A DNA stretch of 11,969 nucleotides, from NCBI GenBank assembly GCA_020047775.1, contig JAIFNK010000150.1, positions 1 to 11,969 on the forward strand, written 5' to 3'. The DNA comes from Akkermansia sp. GTDB taxonomy: Bacteria > Verrucomicrobiota > Verrucomicrobiia > Verrucomicrobiales > Akkermansiaceae. The notes under the pieces are model-generated. The model did not search any database. It saw nothing but the letters and a program-made list of their open reading frames with translations, and had not been told where the DNA came from. The translations under genes and the position numbers were made by a program. Below, piece after piece: positions 1 through 6,886 of the stretch. Each line of letters begins with the position of its first letter. Within the stretch, counting starts at the first letter, position 1.

Positions 1-647
1 TTCTCAAACTGCTAACCGGCGAAGTCAGGCCTGAAGCGGATCCCGCGACAAGTTGCCGTTTGTTCGGCGAAGAGCTTTGGTCTCTTGAGGAACTCCGCCA
101 CCGGATCGGCGTGGTGATGCCGGAGGAAGTCGAGCGCTTCGATCCCGGCGAACTCGCCCGCGATGCCGTGCTCTCGTCCCTGCGCGGCGCTTACGGTCGG
201 ACGCGGGACATGCGGTTTTCCCAAACCGACAAGGAACACGCCCTGCGGTCCATGGAATTGCTGGGAGTCGCGGACCTGGCAGACCGGGAGTTCGGAACAC
301 TATCCTCCGGTGAACGGCGGCGCATCCTTATCGCCCGCGCCCTTGTCCATGATCCCGAAGTGCTGGTGCTCGACGAACCTTCCACCGCCCTCGATTTCGC
401 CGCGGCCCTCCAGCTCACCGGCACACTGCGATCCCTGCTAGAACTGGGACGGGATCTCGTGCTCGTCACCCACCACCCCGGGGAAATCCCTCCGGAAATC
501 CAACGCATCGTCCTGCTGCAAAACGGCAGGATCTTCGCCGACGGTGACAAGCGGGACGTCATTACCTCCGCCCGCCTGAGCGAACTCTATCAAGTCGAAC
601 TCCGGGTCTTCTGGAACAACGGCTGGTGCGACGTCCGTCCCGCGTAG
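1..647 (+). CDS. ABC transporter ATP-binding protein, 5'-truncated by the window edge
   Basis: This is the C-terminal part of an ABC ATPase. Its frame is open from the first bases, reading LKLLTGEVRPE at position 3; that stretch normally directly follows the Walker A GKST motif, so Walker A lies just outside the window. Visible motifs are the signature LSSGERRRILIARAL (about 299-343), Walker B VLVLDEPSTALD (about 362-397) and the H-loop VTHH (about 466-477). The usual Q-loop glutamine is not evident: the segment reads IGVVMPEEVERF. The lone-ATPase style, with a short tail and no fused permease, resembles the ModF/YlmA-type group. The transported substrate cannot be told from this fragment. 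It is followed after 16 bp by a small membrane protein on the same strand, but nothing shows that the two form a transporter. A TTG codon at 60 could be mistaken for the start; the upstream in-frame homology argues against it. Confidence 0.85.
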   Translation, partial: LKLLTGEVRPEADPATSCRLFGEELWSLEELRHRIGVVMPEEVERFDPGELARDAVLSSLRGAYGRTRDMRFSQTDKEHALRSMELLGVADLADREFGTLSSGERRRILIARALVHDPEVLVLDEPSTALDFAAALQLTGTLRSLLELGRDLVLVTHHPGEIPPEIQRIVLLQNGRIFADGDKRDVITSARLSELYQVELRVFWNNGWCDVRPA

Positions 648-663
648 TTTTCCCGAAGCCACC

Positions 664-1188
664 ATGAATCACCAATCCGCCTTGTTCCGATACCGCGCCT
701 CCATGCTTTTATTCATCGTCGGCCTGGTGATCAGTGGAGTGACGGCGTTTCCACTGCTGTGGGAACTGAGGATCCTGTCGCAGCTGCTGGGAGTCGGCGC
801 AGCGACATCTCCCGAGGGATACAGCGGTCTGCAATTCTGGATTCTCACCGTTCGGCACGGACTGGAAGCCACCTACGCCGATTTCCCGTGGATCGCCTAC
901 GGCACCGACTGGCTGGCATTCGGCCACCTTGTCATCGCAGCGTTCTTCATCGGTCCTTTCATCAATCCACTTTCAAGTCGGGCGACGATTTACACCGGCA
1001 TCGCCGCGTGCCTGGCAGTCATTCCCCTCGCCTTGATCTGCGGACCGATTCGCGGCATCCCGTTTTACTGGCGTTTGATCGACTGCTCGTTCGGCGTGAT
1101 CGGAATGATCCCGTTGATCTACTGCCTCAGACAGATCAAGAAAATGGAAGCGGCAAATCCTGATGGGTCCAGGACTAACGCTCGTTGA
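664..1188 (+). CDS. Conserved-type four-helix integral membrane protein, function unknown
   Basis: I do not recognise a named family. The 174-residue product has four hydrophobic segments, at about residues 13-33, 83-101, 108-127 and 139-156. The loop between the first two (about 34-82) is long and probably extracytoplasmic. The C-terminus is polar and basic (RQIKKMEAANPDGSRTNAR), so it is likely cytoplasmic. There is no cleavable signal peptide or catalytic motif that I can name. The ATG at 664 lies 16 bp after the ABC ATPase stop; there is no Shine-Dalgarno sequence upstream. The gene probably forms a short co-directional group with the ATPase and the following hydrolase. The function could be anything from a transporter accessory to a stress-related membrane protein. 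Confidence 0.75.
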   Translation: MNHQSALFRYRASMLLFIVGLVISGVTAFPLLWELRILSQLLGVGAATSPEGYSGLQFWILTVRHGLEATYADFPWIAYGTDWLAFGHLVIAAFFIGPFINPLSSRATIYTGIAACLAVIPLALICGPIRGIPFYWRLIDCSFGVIGMIPLIYCLRQIKKMEAANPDGSRTNAR

Positions 1189-1210
1189 TCCAGCCCGCCC
1201 CACCACCTTC

Positions 1211-2074
1211 ATGACCAAGCGCGCACGAAATCGACTCATCGCCGGCCTGGTCATCTTCCTGCTAGTGGGAGTGACGGCAAGCCAGCTTCCACGCATCGGC
1301 GCGGCGTTGATCCTGCATCCCCCACACCGCCGGGTCACGGCCGAGCCGCCGCCGCAGTGCCATGCGGTCACATTCAAGGGCGACGGAGTCAGCCTCCAAG
1401 GCTGGCGCGGCGACGCGACCGGCAAACATCGGGGAACCTTGATCTACCTCCACGGCGTCGCGGACAACCGCGCGAGCGGAGCGGGCGTGATCAGCCGTTT
1501 TCAAAAACGCGGATTCGACGTGGTGGCCTACGACAGTCGCGCCCACGGGGAATCCGGAGGCGATGCGTGCACTTACGGCTATTTCGAAAAAGAGGACCTC
1601 CGGCGGGTGCTGGATACCGTTCGTCCGGGCCCCGTCATCCTGGTCGGCAGTTCGCTCGGAGCGGCGGTAGCCCTTCAGTTGGCGGCAACCGACAAACGTG
1701 TCTCCGCGGTGGTCGTCGCGGAATGTTTTTCGGATCTCAAGACCGTGGTGACGGAGCGTGCCCCGTTTTTCTTCTCTCCCGGAGTCATCCGACGGGCCAT
1801 CCGGCTCGCCGAACAACAAGCTCAATTCCAGATAGAATCCGTTAGTCCCGCGGCGGCAGCCCGGACAATCAAGGCCCCGGCGCTCGTCATCCACGGTGCC
1901 GCCGACTCGGACACCCCGCCGGATCACTCACGCCGCATTTACGCCGCGCTTGACGGTCCCAAGCAGTTGATTCTCGTGCAGGGAGCCAGCCACAACGAAT
2001 CCCTTCAGGGAACGGTCTGGGCGGATATCGAACGCTGGATCGACGAAGCTCTTGCCCCCAAGTCGGGCGGTTAG
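1211..2074 (+). CDS. Membrane-anchored alpha/beta hydrolase
   Basis: A serine hydrolase of the alpha/beta fold. Numbered from the ATG at 1211 (287 residues), there is a basic N-terminus (MTKRARNRL), then a hydrophobic helix at about residues 10-25 that should act as a signal anchor or uncleaved signal. The oxyanion region is YLHGVADNR, and the nucleophile elbow is GSSLG with Ser148. The likely acid is Asp232 (HGAADSDTPP) and the histidine is His261 (GASHNES), so the triad is complete. The layout resembles the broad YfhR/ABHD13-like group of hydrolases with an N-terminal membrane anchor; the substrate is unknown. An ATG at 1163 is also in frame and would overlap the preceding gene by 26 bp. 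I prefer 1211 because it places the positive charges directly before the anchor. The gene converges with malate dehydrogenase, with 17 bp between the stops. Confidence 0.85.
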   Translation: MTKRARNRLIAGLVIFLLVGVTASQLPRIGAALILHPPHRRVTAEPPPQCHAVTFKGDGVSLQGWRGDATGKHRGTLIYLHGVADNRASGAGVISRFQKRGFDVVAYDSRAHGESGGDACTYGYFEKEDLRRVLDTVRPGPVILVGSSLGAAVALQLAATDKRVSAVVVAECFSDLKTVVTERAPFFFSPGVIRRAIRLAEQQAQFQIESVSPAAAARTIKAPALVIHGAADSDTPPDHSRRIYAALDGPKQLILVQGASHNESLQGTVWADIERWIDEALAPKSGG

Positions 2075-2091
2075 GGCTGTCTGACGAAGGA

Positions 2092-3081
2092 TCAGCCGGG
2101 AATCAAGTGCTTCACCGCATCGCGCTCTTCCTTGAGCTCGGCAATGGTGAGATCGATCTTTTCCTGGCTGAACGCGTCGATCGGCAGACCTTGCACGACT
2201 TCCCATTTGCCGTTCTCAATCGTACGAATCGGCATCGAGGCGATGAGGCCTTTTTCAATGCCATAGGAACCGTCCGAGCAGACCGCGACGGAATGCCAGT
2301 CGCCGGCCGGAGTCGGAGTGATCAGGCTTTTCACGGTGTCGAGCGCGGCATTCGCGGCGGAGGCGGCGGAGGAGGCACCGCGGGCCTTGATGATGGCGGC
2401 ACCGCGCTGTTGGACGGTGCTGATGAAGTCGCCCTTGAGCCATGCGACATGGGAAATCACGTCCGTGACCGGACGGCCGTTGATTTTGGCATTGGTGAAA
2501 TCCGGATACTGGGTGGCCGAGTGGTTGCCCCAGATGCAGAGGTTGGTGACCTTGGATGGATGGACGCTGGCCTTCTTGGAGAGCTGGCTCTTGGCGCGGT
2601 TTTCATCGAGCCGGGTCATCGCGAAGAAGCGGTCCTTGGGCACGCCCTCGGCGTTGTTCATGGCGATGAGCGCGTTGGTGTTGCAGGGATTTCCAACAAC
2701 TAACACGCGGACATCCTTGGCGGCGTTTCTGGCAATCGCCTTGCCCTGGCCGGTGAAAATCTTGCCGTTGATGCCGAGCAGGTCGGCACGTTCCATCCCG
2801 GCCTTGCGCGGTACCGAGCCGACGAGAAGCGCCCAGTTGGTGCCCTTGAATCCTTCGTTGAGATCCGAGGTGCCGACGACTTCATTGAGCAGCGGGAACG
2901 CGCAGTCATCGAGTTCCATGATGACGCCCTGCAGCGCGGCCATGCCGGGCTCGATCTCGATCAGGCGGAGATTGACCGGTTGGTCCGGGCCGAAGACGAA
3001 GCCGGAAGCGATGCGGAAAAGAAGCGCGTAGCCGATCTGGCCAGCCGCGCCGGTGATGGAGACGGTAATGGGAGTTTTCAT
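2092..3081 (-). CDS. mdh: Malate dehydrogenase (NAD-dependent, cytosolic-type)
   Basis: The enzyme interconverts malate and oxaloacetate with NAD(H). The 329-residue product starts directly with the Rossmann glycine motif (ITGAAGQIG, residues 9-17). An acidic residue after the second strand (LIEIEP) fits NAD rather than NADP. Substrate-loop arginines Arg92 and Arg98 ([12 protein letters not shown]) are the pattern of malate, not lactate, dehydrogenase. Also present are GNPCNTNA (130-137), the Arg157/Asp159 pair (TRLDEN) and the catalytic His187 (IWGNHS). No terminal extension or amphipathic targeting helix is seen, so a place inside the microcompartment is not supported by sequence. It is the last gene of the minus-strand block, 189 bp after the aldolase across a repeat-bearing spacer, so it may have its own promoter. 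A lactate/malate dehydrogenase-family gene is, as I recall, a regular partner in PV-type loci, where it could help balance NADH. No Shine-Dalgarno sequence is visible. Confidence 0.93.
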   Translation of the reverse strand: MKTPITVSITGAAGQIGYALLFRIASGFVFGPDQPVNLRLIEIEPGMAALQGVIMELDDCAFPLLNEVVGTSDLNEGFKGTNWALLVGSVPRKAGMERADLLGINGKIFTGQGKAIARNAAKDVRVLVVGNPCNTNALIAMNNAEGVPKDRFFAMTRLDENRAKSQLSKKASVHPSKVTNLCIWGNHSATQYPDFTNAKINGRPVTDVISHVAWLKGDFISTVQQRGAAIIKARGASSAASAANAALDTVKSLITPTPAGDWHSVAVCSDGSYGIEKGLIASMPIRTIENGKWEVVQGLPIDAFSQEKIDLTIAELKEERDAVKHLIPG

Positions 3082-3127
3082 GAGAAGTGGTGAAGCTGAG
3101 AGCTTGGATGTGAGAGAAAGGGAAGAG

Positions 3128-3228
3128 TTTTAACCACTGATTGCACTGATTACACAGATTAAGAAATGATGTGCGATGGGCAAAAGGGCAAAACTCGCGT
3201 CTTTAAATCAGTAAATCAGTGGTCAAAA
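3128..3228. repeat. Intergenic inverted repeat with internal 8-9 bp tandem units
   Basis: In the spacer between aldolase and mdh, 3128-3142 (TTTTAACCACTGATT) is the reverse complement of 3214-3228 except for one base. Inside the left arm the unit CACTGATTR occurs at 3135-3143 and 3144-3152, with a variant CACAGATTA at 3153-3161. Inside the right arm AAATCAGT occurs twice, at 3205-3212 and 3213-3220. The arms are about 71 bp apart. The AT-rich repeat stands out from the GC-rich coding sequence around it. It looks like a dispersed intergenic repeat or the remnant of a small non-coding element; its copy number elsewhere cannot be seen from here. Confidence 0.75.
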
Positions 3229-3240
3229 TTCTACATATTG

Positions 3241-3257
3241 ACAGGAAGAGATCCTGT
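3241..3257. terminator. Small hairpin downstream of the aldolase gene, weak terminator candidate
   Basis: ACAGGA (3241-3246) and TCCTGT (3252-3257) form a perfect 6-bp stem around a 5-nt loop, 13 bp past the aldolase stop in the minus direction. There is no uninterrupted U tract directly after it on that strand; the following sequence is only AT-rich. It could attenuate read-through toward mdh, but it is weaker than a typical intrinsic terminator. Confidence 0.3.
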
Positions 3258-3270
3258 ATGGTGAAGCAGA

Positions 3271-4359
3271 CTATTTAACCGCAGCAAGGATCTGCTCGGT
3301 GAGCATTTGCACGAGCTTTTCGGCTTCCGGGTCGAGCTTGCCGCCGCCGGATGGAGGGGATTTGTCAGGAATCTGGCAGACGGTGCCGGGGCTGAATTCG
3401 GCGTTGTCGCAGAGCTGGCATTCGGTCCAGTTGGCGCGCTTGTCTTCCATGCCGAGCACCTTGCGCAGCGCGATGAGTTCCTTGGCCTGGCCACCGGTAA
3501 TGGTAAGAAGTTTGCCGCCATTGAGCTGCGAGGCAACCCAGATGGTTTTGCAATAGGACTCGACGTTTTCCATCTTCCAATAGGAATCCTCGATGTCCTT
3601 GCCCCAGGTGATGACACCATGGTTCACCATCAGAACGGCCATGTGATCGACGGCGGCATCTCCAACAGCCACCGCGTTGGCAGGCGTGCCGGGAGTTTCA
3701 TATTTGGACAGGCCGATCTGACCGAGGAAGACCTCGGCTTCGGGAATCATGCAGGTCGGCGGTTGGACACCGGCGACGGCGAAAGCGGTGCCGTGCGGCG
3801 GGTGCGCGTGGCAGCAAGCCTTGGCCTTGGGCTGGCGCTTCATGATCGCAAGGTGGGTCATGCACTCGGAGGTGCGCTTGTATTTGCCGGCGAGTTGCAC
3901 GCCTTCCATGTCCACAAGGCACATTTGCTCGAGTGTCATGAAGCCCTTGGAAACGAGGGTCGGTGTGCAGAGCACGAGGTTGTCGCCGACGCGGATCGTT
4001 AGGTTGCCACCATTGCCGTCGGTGTATTCACGCGCCCACATGCGCTTGCCGATATCCACCATGCGTTGCTTCAGTTCGACGATGGCCGGGGAATGGAAGA
4101 ACGCGTGGATCTCGTCCGGAGTCTTCGGGTCCTTGCCGGGGGTCCACTTGAATTCGTAGTCGGGAAGGATCGGCTCGGCGTAGGCGGCTGGCGCGGACGG
4201 GCTAGCGGATGAGCCACCGGCGCGGACCGGGCCGATGCCGTCGCGGAGAACGTCCTTGGCGGATGGCGTGAGAACCGAGCCTTTCGGAAGATCAGCAGCG
4301 GTTTTCCCGGATTTCAGGTGGGCTTCGATATCAGCGGCGGTGAAGACTTTGTTGCTCAT
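3271..4359 (-). CDS. Microcompartment class II aldolase (fuculose/rhamnulose-phosphate aldolase type)
   Basis: A zinc-dependent class II aldolase/adducin-family enzyme. In PV-type compartments it is expected to split fuculose- or rhamnulose-1-phosphate into DHAP and lactaldehyde. It has 362 residues, against about 215 for E. coli FucA. The core (about 85-300) has the phosphate-binding GNGGNLTIR (115-123), a likely catalytic Glu165 (RTSECMTHL), and zinc ligands His184 and His186 (CHAHPPHG) plus His247 (NHGVI). Residues 5-43 form an N-terminal module (FTAADIEAHL, then LPKGSVLTPSAKDVLRDGI) that resembles the start of EutT and EutQ. A Pro/Ala/Ser linker (about 47-63) follows. After the core come three cysteines (C314, C317, C328). 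A Gly-rich linker leads to a C-terminal amphipathic helix (about 342-361, LDPEAEKLVQMLTEQILAAV), a probable encapsulation peptide. It starts 12 bp after the upstream BMC-P stop, with no Shine-Dalgarno. Substrate stereochemistry is not decidable here. Confidence 0.93.
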   Translation of the reverse strand: MSNKVFTAADIEAHLKSGKTAADLPKGSVLTPSAKDVLRDGIGPVRAGGSSASPSAPAAYAEPILPDYEFKWTPGKDPKTPDEIHAFFHSPAIVELKQRMVDIGKRMWAREYTDGNGGNLTIRVGDNLVLCTPTLVSKGFMTLEQMCLVDMEGVQLAGKYKRTSECMTHLAIMKRQPKAKACCHAHPPHGTAFAVAGVQPPTCMIPEAEVFLGQIGLSKYETPGTPANAVAVGDAAVDHMAVLMVNHGVITWGKDIEDSYWKMENVESYCKTIWVASQLNGGKLLTITGGQAKELIALRKVLGMEDKRANWTECQLCDNAEFSPGTVCQIPDKSPPSGGGKLDPEAEKLVQMLTEQILAAVK

Positions 4360-4371
4360 GTGGTTCAGCGG

Positions 4372-4683
4372 TTAGGAATCGGAAATGGGTGGTTCGTAGG
4401 AAAGCGAGTCGAAAATGGCGACGGTGATCGCGTCGATGGGAATGGGAAAATCAAAGGGCGCGGTGGCTTCGGCACCCTCGACGATGCCGACGATGTCACC
4501 GTCACCGGCACCCATGTTGTCGTAGGCGACGAGGCTGGACTGGCTGGTCAGGGCCGGTGCCTTTTTGCACGCGTCATTGAATTGCGCGGCATCCAGCGGA
4601 TTGACCATGAGCCAGCGACCGCCTTTGAAGGAGGGATCTTGGACACTCAGGGTCACTCGACCGATGACTTGGGCTACGCGCAT
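4372..4683 (-). CDS. BMC-P shell vertex protein (EutN/CcmL family), copy 1
   Basis: A pentamer-forming protein that caps the vertices of the microcompartment shell. Counting from the chosen ATG at 4683 gives 103 residues. The family opening MRVAQVIGRVTLS is followed by a central LVAYDNMGAGDGDIVGIVEG (51-70), the conserved GAGxGD turn, and a final strand AITVAIFDSL (85-94). An in-frame ATG at 4725 would add 14 residues from an AT-rich repeat (MNFKSQISDLKSNR) and overlap the preceding BMC-P gene by 4 bp. I reject it because the family begins at MRVAQ. It has a short extra C-terminal tail (YEPPISDS). It is one of three different BMC-P genes here, consistent with a shell that mixes pentamers. Confidence 0.93.
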   Translation of the reverse strand: MRVAQVIGRVTLSVQDPSFKGGRWLMVNPLDAAQFNDACKKAPALTSQSSLVAYDNMGAGDGDIVGIVEGAEATAPFDFPIPIDAITVAIFDSLSYEPPISDS

Positions 4684-4689
4684 TCTGTT

Positions 4690-4722
4690 GGATTTGAGAT
4701 CTGAAATTTGAGATTTGAAATT
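4690..4722. repeat. AT-rich GATTTGAGATTTGAAAT-type intergenic repeat, copy 1
   Basis: The spacer between two BMC-P genes is built of ATTTGAGAT/ATTTGAAAT words: GATTTGAGAT at 4691-4700, then ATTTGAGATTTGAAAT at 4706-4721. The latter 16-mer recurs perfectly at 8426-8441 in another spacer of the same operon. Base composition is unlike the neighbouring genes. Confidence 0.7.
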
Positions 4723-4976
4723 CAATCCACGACTCCCTGGATGAAATTACGGATGGGAGACTTTTCGTCGTGGACGATGTGGCGGGCACCGAGACCGTCG
4801 GTGGAAACCATGACCTTCGAATGAAGGCCGGCCCCGAAGAGGTCGATGGCAACCATCGGGGCTCCGATCAGTCCCAACTCGGGGTCGAGAGCCTGGCACA
4901 GCATCATCTTGTGCCCCTTGAGAGAGGGGTGGGAATGACTGCTGACCGCGTGGCCGACGACTTGAGCGAGGAACAT
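4722..4976 (-). CDS. BMC-P shell vertex protein (EutN/CcmL family), copy 2
   Basis: A second pentameric shell vertex protein, 84 residues. It opens with the family pattern MFLAQVVGHAVSS and has the LKGHKMMLCQALD strand and a VAIDLFGAG turn. It ends with IRNFIQGVVD, the equivalent of the canonical final IVGIVD strand. The turn is unusual: where the family commonly has GAGxGDxVLV, this copy reads GAGLHSKVMV (48-57), losing the glycine-acid pair and gaining His and Lys. It has no C-terminal extension, making it the shortest of the three. The ATG at 4976 is only 4 bp after the aldehyde dehydrogenase stop and has no Shine-Dalgarno sequence, so translation is probably coupled to the dehydrogenase. 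A longer in-frame ORF reaching to 5099 lies inside the dehydrogenase and is not supported. Confidence 0.92.
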   Translation of the reverse strand: MFLAQVVGHAVSSHSHPSLKGHKMMLCQALDPELGLIGAPMVAIDLFGAGLHSKVMVSTDGLGARHIVHDEKSPIRNFIQGVVD

Positions 4977-4980
4977 CAGG

Positions 4981-6456
4981 TTAGATAATGCGGAGGTTTT
5001 CGACGAGCACGCAGCGGCGGACGCGGGTGAAAGTCTTGGGAGTGGTGATCCCCTCGCCCGTCGTGGTGGCGATGGAGTAGGAAAGATAGCCCTCGCCACC
5101 CAGGCCGAGGCCGGCGACGGACGCGCCGTTCTTGACGAAGATGGTGGTGTCCATTTCCTTGGCCATGTAGGTCATGTGATCGACGTCCTTGGTGTGGATG
5201 ATGGCGGAGTGGCGGTAGTTGTGCTCGGCACGCTTGGCCTCGCGGACGCCGGTTTCGAAGTCGGGCACCGAAACGATCGGCATCATCGGCATCATCTGCT
5301 CTTCCTGGACGAACGGATGGTCGGCATCGGTCTCGGCGAAGAGAAGCTGGGTGCCGGCAGGGATGCTAGCTCCAGCGTGCTGGGCGAGCACGCTTGGATC
5401 GGCACCGACGAGAGCGCGGTTGACGGAGGCGTGCGAGCAACCACCGCCCTCGCCGGGCTTGAACGTGAATGCGGCTGCGGTGAGGCGCTCGAGTTCCTGC
5501 GAGTTGAGACGGGCGGCACCAGCCTTGGTGAGCTCCTCACAGAATTTGTTGAAGACAGAGCCGACGACGAAGACGACTTTTTCTCCGATGCAGAGCAGGT
5601 TGTTATCGAACGCGCCGCCTTCGATGACGTTGCGGGCCGCGCGGGCAAGGTCGGCGGTGGCATCGACGACGACAACGGGATTTCCCGGGCCGGCGCAGAT
5701 CGCGCGCTTGCCGGATTTCATCGCCGCGTTCACAACGGCCGGGCCGCCGGTGATGGCGAGCAGGTTGACGAGCGGGTTCTTGCAAAGCAGGTCGAAGGAC
5801 TCGATGCTCGGCGACTCGATGGTGGTGATGATGTTATCAATTCCGATCTCGCGGAAGATCGCTTCGTTGTAAGCGCGCACGGCCATGGCCGCGCTGCGGG
5901 CGCCGCCGGGATGCGGATTGAAGACGATGGAATTTCCGGCGGCCACCATGTTGATGACGTTGCCGGTGAGAGTGGGGACCGAGTGAGTGACTGGTAGAAT
6001 CGCGCCGATCACGCCGAAGGGCGCGTATTCCTCCAACGTAATGCCACCGTCACCGCTCATCGCGTAAGGCTGGAGCCACTCGGTGCCGGGGACGTTCTTG
6101 GTGATGAGGAGCTTGCCGATCTTGTGGTCGAGGCGGCCGATCTTGGTCTCCTCCATTTCGAACTTGCCCCATGGCTCGGCGTTCGCAACGGCCATGCCCT
6201 TGACGATTTCGATCACCTTGGCGCGGCCGGCAACTCCGAGTTTTTTCAACTGGAGATGGGCGTCGGTGGCGGCGTGGGCGGCCTTGTCAACGCAGGTGAA
6301 AACCCCGCGCTGGCCGGATCCCCCGCTGCAACCGCAGCCACAGGAGGACGACTTGGCGGCGGCAGGTGCCGGAGCGGTCTGCACACCGGTGGTTGCTAGA
6401 CGGGAAATGACCGATTCGACGACGGAGCGAAGGGTTTCTGGATCGAGAGTTTTCAT
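4981..6456 (-). CDS. CoA-acylating aldehyde dehydrogenase of the microcompartment (PduP/EutE type)
   Basis: Oxidises an aldehyde (lactaldehyde is expected in a PV-type compartment) to acyl-CoA with NAD+. It has 491 residues. The N-terminal amphipathic helix LDPETLRSVVESVISRL (4-20) is a likely encapsulation peptide. It is joined by a Pro/Ala linker and an unusual CGCGC patch (C39, C41, C43, in SSSCGCGCSGGSG) to the catalytic domain, which starts near residue 55. Core motifs are APFGVIGAILPVTHSVPTL (145-163), GNSIVFNPHPGG (174-185), NAD-site ITGGPAVV (235-242) and GPGNPVVVVD (256-265). The nucleophile is Cys289 (DNNLLCIGEK), the arrangement of PduP/EutE enzymes, with no catalytic glutamate of the hydrolytic class in the usual context. 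The gene lies 60 bp after the upstream BMC-P stop. The 5' flank is AT-rich and has no Shine-Dalgarno; it holds a short palindrome, AAAATTGAAATTTT (6461-6474). Confidence 0.95.
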   Translation of the reverse strand: MKTLDPETLRSVVESVISRLATTGVQTAPAPAAAKSSSCGCGCSGGSGQRGVFTCVDKAAHAATDAHLQLKKLGVAGRAKVIEIVKGMAVANAEPWGKFEMEETKIGRLDHKIGKLLITKNVPGTEWLQPYAMSGDGGITLEEYAPFGVIGAILPVTHSVPTLTGNVINMVAAGNSIVFNPHPGGARSAAMAVRAYNEAIFREIGIDNIITTIESPSIESFDLLCKNPLVNLLAITGGPAVVNAAMKSGKRAICAGPGNPVVVVDATADLARAARNVIEGGAFDNNLLCIGEKVVFVVGSVFNKFCEELTKAGAARLNSQELERLTAAAFTFKPGEGGGCSHASVNRALVGADPSVLAQHAGASIPAGTQLLFAETDADHPFVQEEQMMPMMPIVSVPDFETGVREAKRAEHNYRHSAIIHTKDVDHMTYMAKEMDTTIFVKNGASVAGLGLGGEGYLSYSIATTTGEGITTPKTFTRVRRCVLVENLRII

Positions 6457-6516
6457 GCGGAAAATTGAAATTTTAAAAATAGCACGAGGCCTTGTCGGTT
6501 AAATCGACAGACGGGA

Positions 6517-6825
6517 CTAACCGCCTTTGTAAACGGTTTTGCCGAGGACTTCGACGCGGTCAATGATCGCGACGATGGCGGCATCCACCGGGATGAGCTT
6601 CAGCCCCTGCGCGGCACGGGCCGAGCTGCCCTGACAGAAGAGCACGAGTTCGCCCTCACCGGCACCCACCGTGTCGATCGCGACAATGGTGTTCTGCCCG
6701 TCCTTGAATTTGGACGGATCCTTGTCGTCAACGAGTTTGGGACGAAGCAGGAGAAGTTTCCTTCCGACCATGAGCTCGTCTTTTTTCGTCGATACGACTT
6801 GTCCGATGACTTCTGCGAGAAACAT
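6517..6825 (-). CDS. BMC-P shell vertex protein (EutN/CcmL family), copy 3
   Basis: The third pentameric vertex protein and the most canonical: 102 residues. It begins MFLAEVIGQVVSTKKDE and has GRKLLLLRP, VAIDTVGAGEGELVLFCQGS (48-67) with the standard GAGxGE/D turn, SSAR, then VDAAIVAIIDRVEV (80-93). A short basic tail (GKTVYKGG) follows. It shares the MFLA(E/Q)V opening with copy 2, so these two may be the closer pair. It lies between a BMC-H gene and the aldehyde dehydrogenase in the minus-strand operon, behind a 61-bp spacer with a strong hairpin. No Shine-Dalgarno sequence precedes the ATG. Confidence 0.95.
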   Translation of the reverse strand: MFLAEVIGQVVSTKKDELMVGRKLLLLRPKLVDDKDPSKFKDGQNTIVAIDTVGAGEGELVLFCQGSSARAAQGLKLIPVDAAIVAIIDRVEVLGKTVYKGG

Positions 6826-6826
6826 C

Positions 6827-6886
6827 CGGGGTTGAGGAATGACCGCGCCTGCAAGCGGTTAGGATCGCAGGCGCGGCGGGGTTGAG
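6827..6886. repeat. Perfect 10-bp hairpin flanked by 10-bp direct repeats between BMC genes
   Basis: CCGCGCCTGC (6843-6852) and its exact complement GCAGGCGCGG (6867-6876) form a GC-rich stem around a 14-nt loop. The pair is bracketed by the direct repeat CGGGGTTGAG at 6827-6836 and 6877-6886, exactly 50 bp apart. The unit fills the spacer between a BMC-H stop and the BMC-P start on the minus strand. No U tract follows, so it is more likely an mRNA processing or stability element, or a small inserted element, than a terminator. Confidence 0.7.

Noticed and set aside
655..666. GCCACCATG at the membrane protein start, matching the eukaryotic Kozak sequence
   Set aside because: Chance match in a bacterial context; the surrounding genes are bacterial in every respect.
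2075..2097. GGCTG/CAGCC hairpin between the convergent hydrolase and mdh genes as a bidirectional terminator
   Set aside because: Only a 5-bp stem with a 13-nt loop and no T tract on either strand.
3128..3228. CRISPR array in the repeat-bearing spacer
   Set aside because: The units are 8-9 bp without spacers of regular length and are arranged as an inverted pair, not as a direct array.
5176..5997. Long + strand open frame opposite the aldehyde dehydrogenase
   Set aside because: Low-complexity Gly/Asp/Val/Arg composition and antisense to a clear enzyme gene; it mirrors GC-rich codon usage. The same holds for the frame at 7220-8083 opposite the kinase.
6461..6474. AAAATTGAAATTTT palindrome before the aldehyde dehydrogenase as an operator
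   Set aside because: Short and of pure AT composition in an AT-rich spacer; expected by chance often enough that I do not list it as a site.
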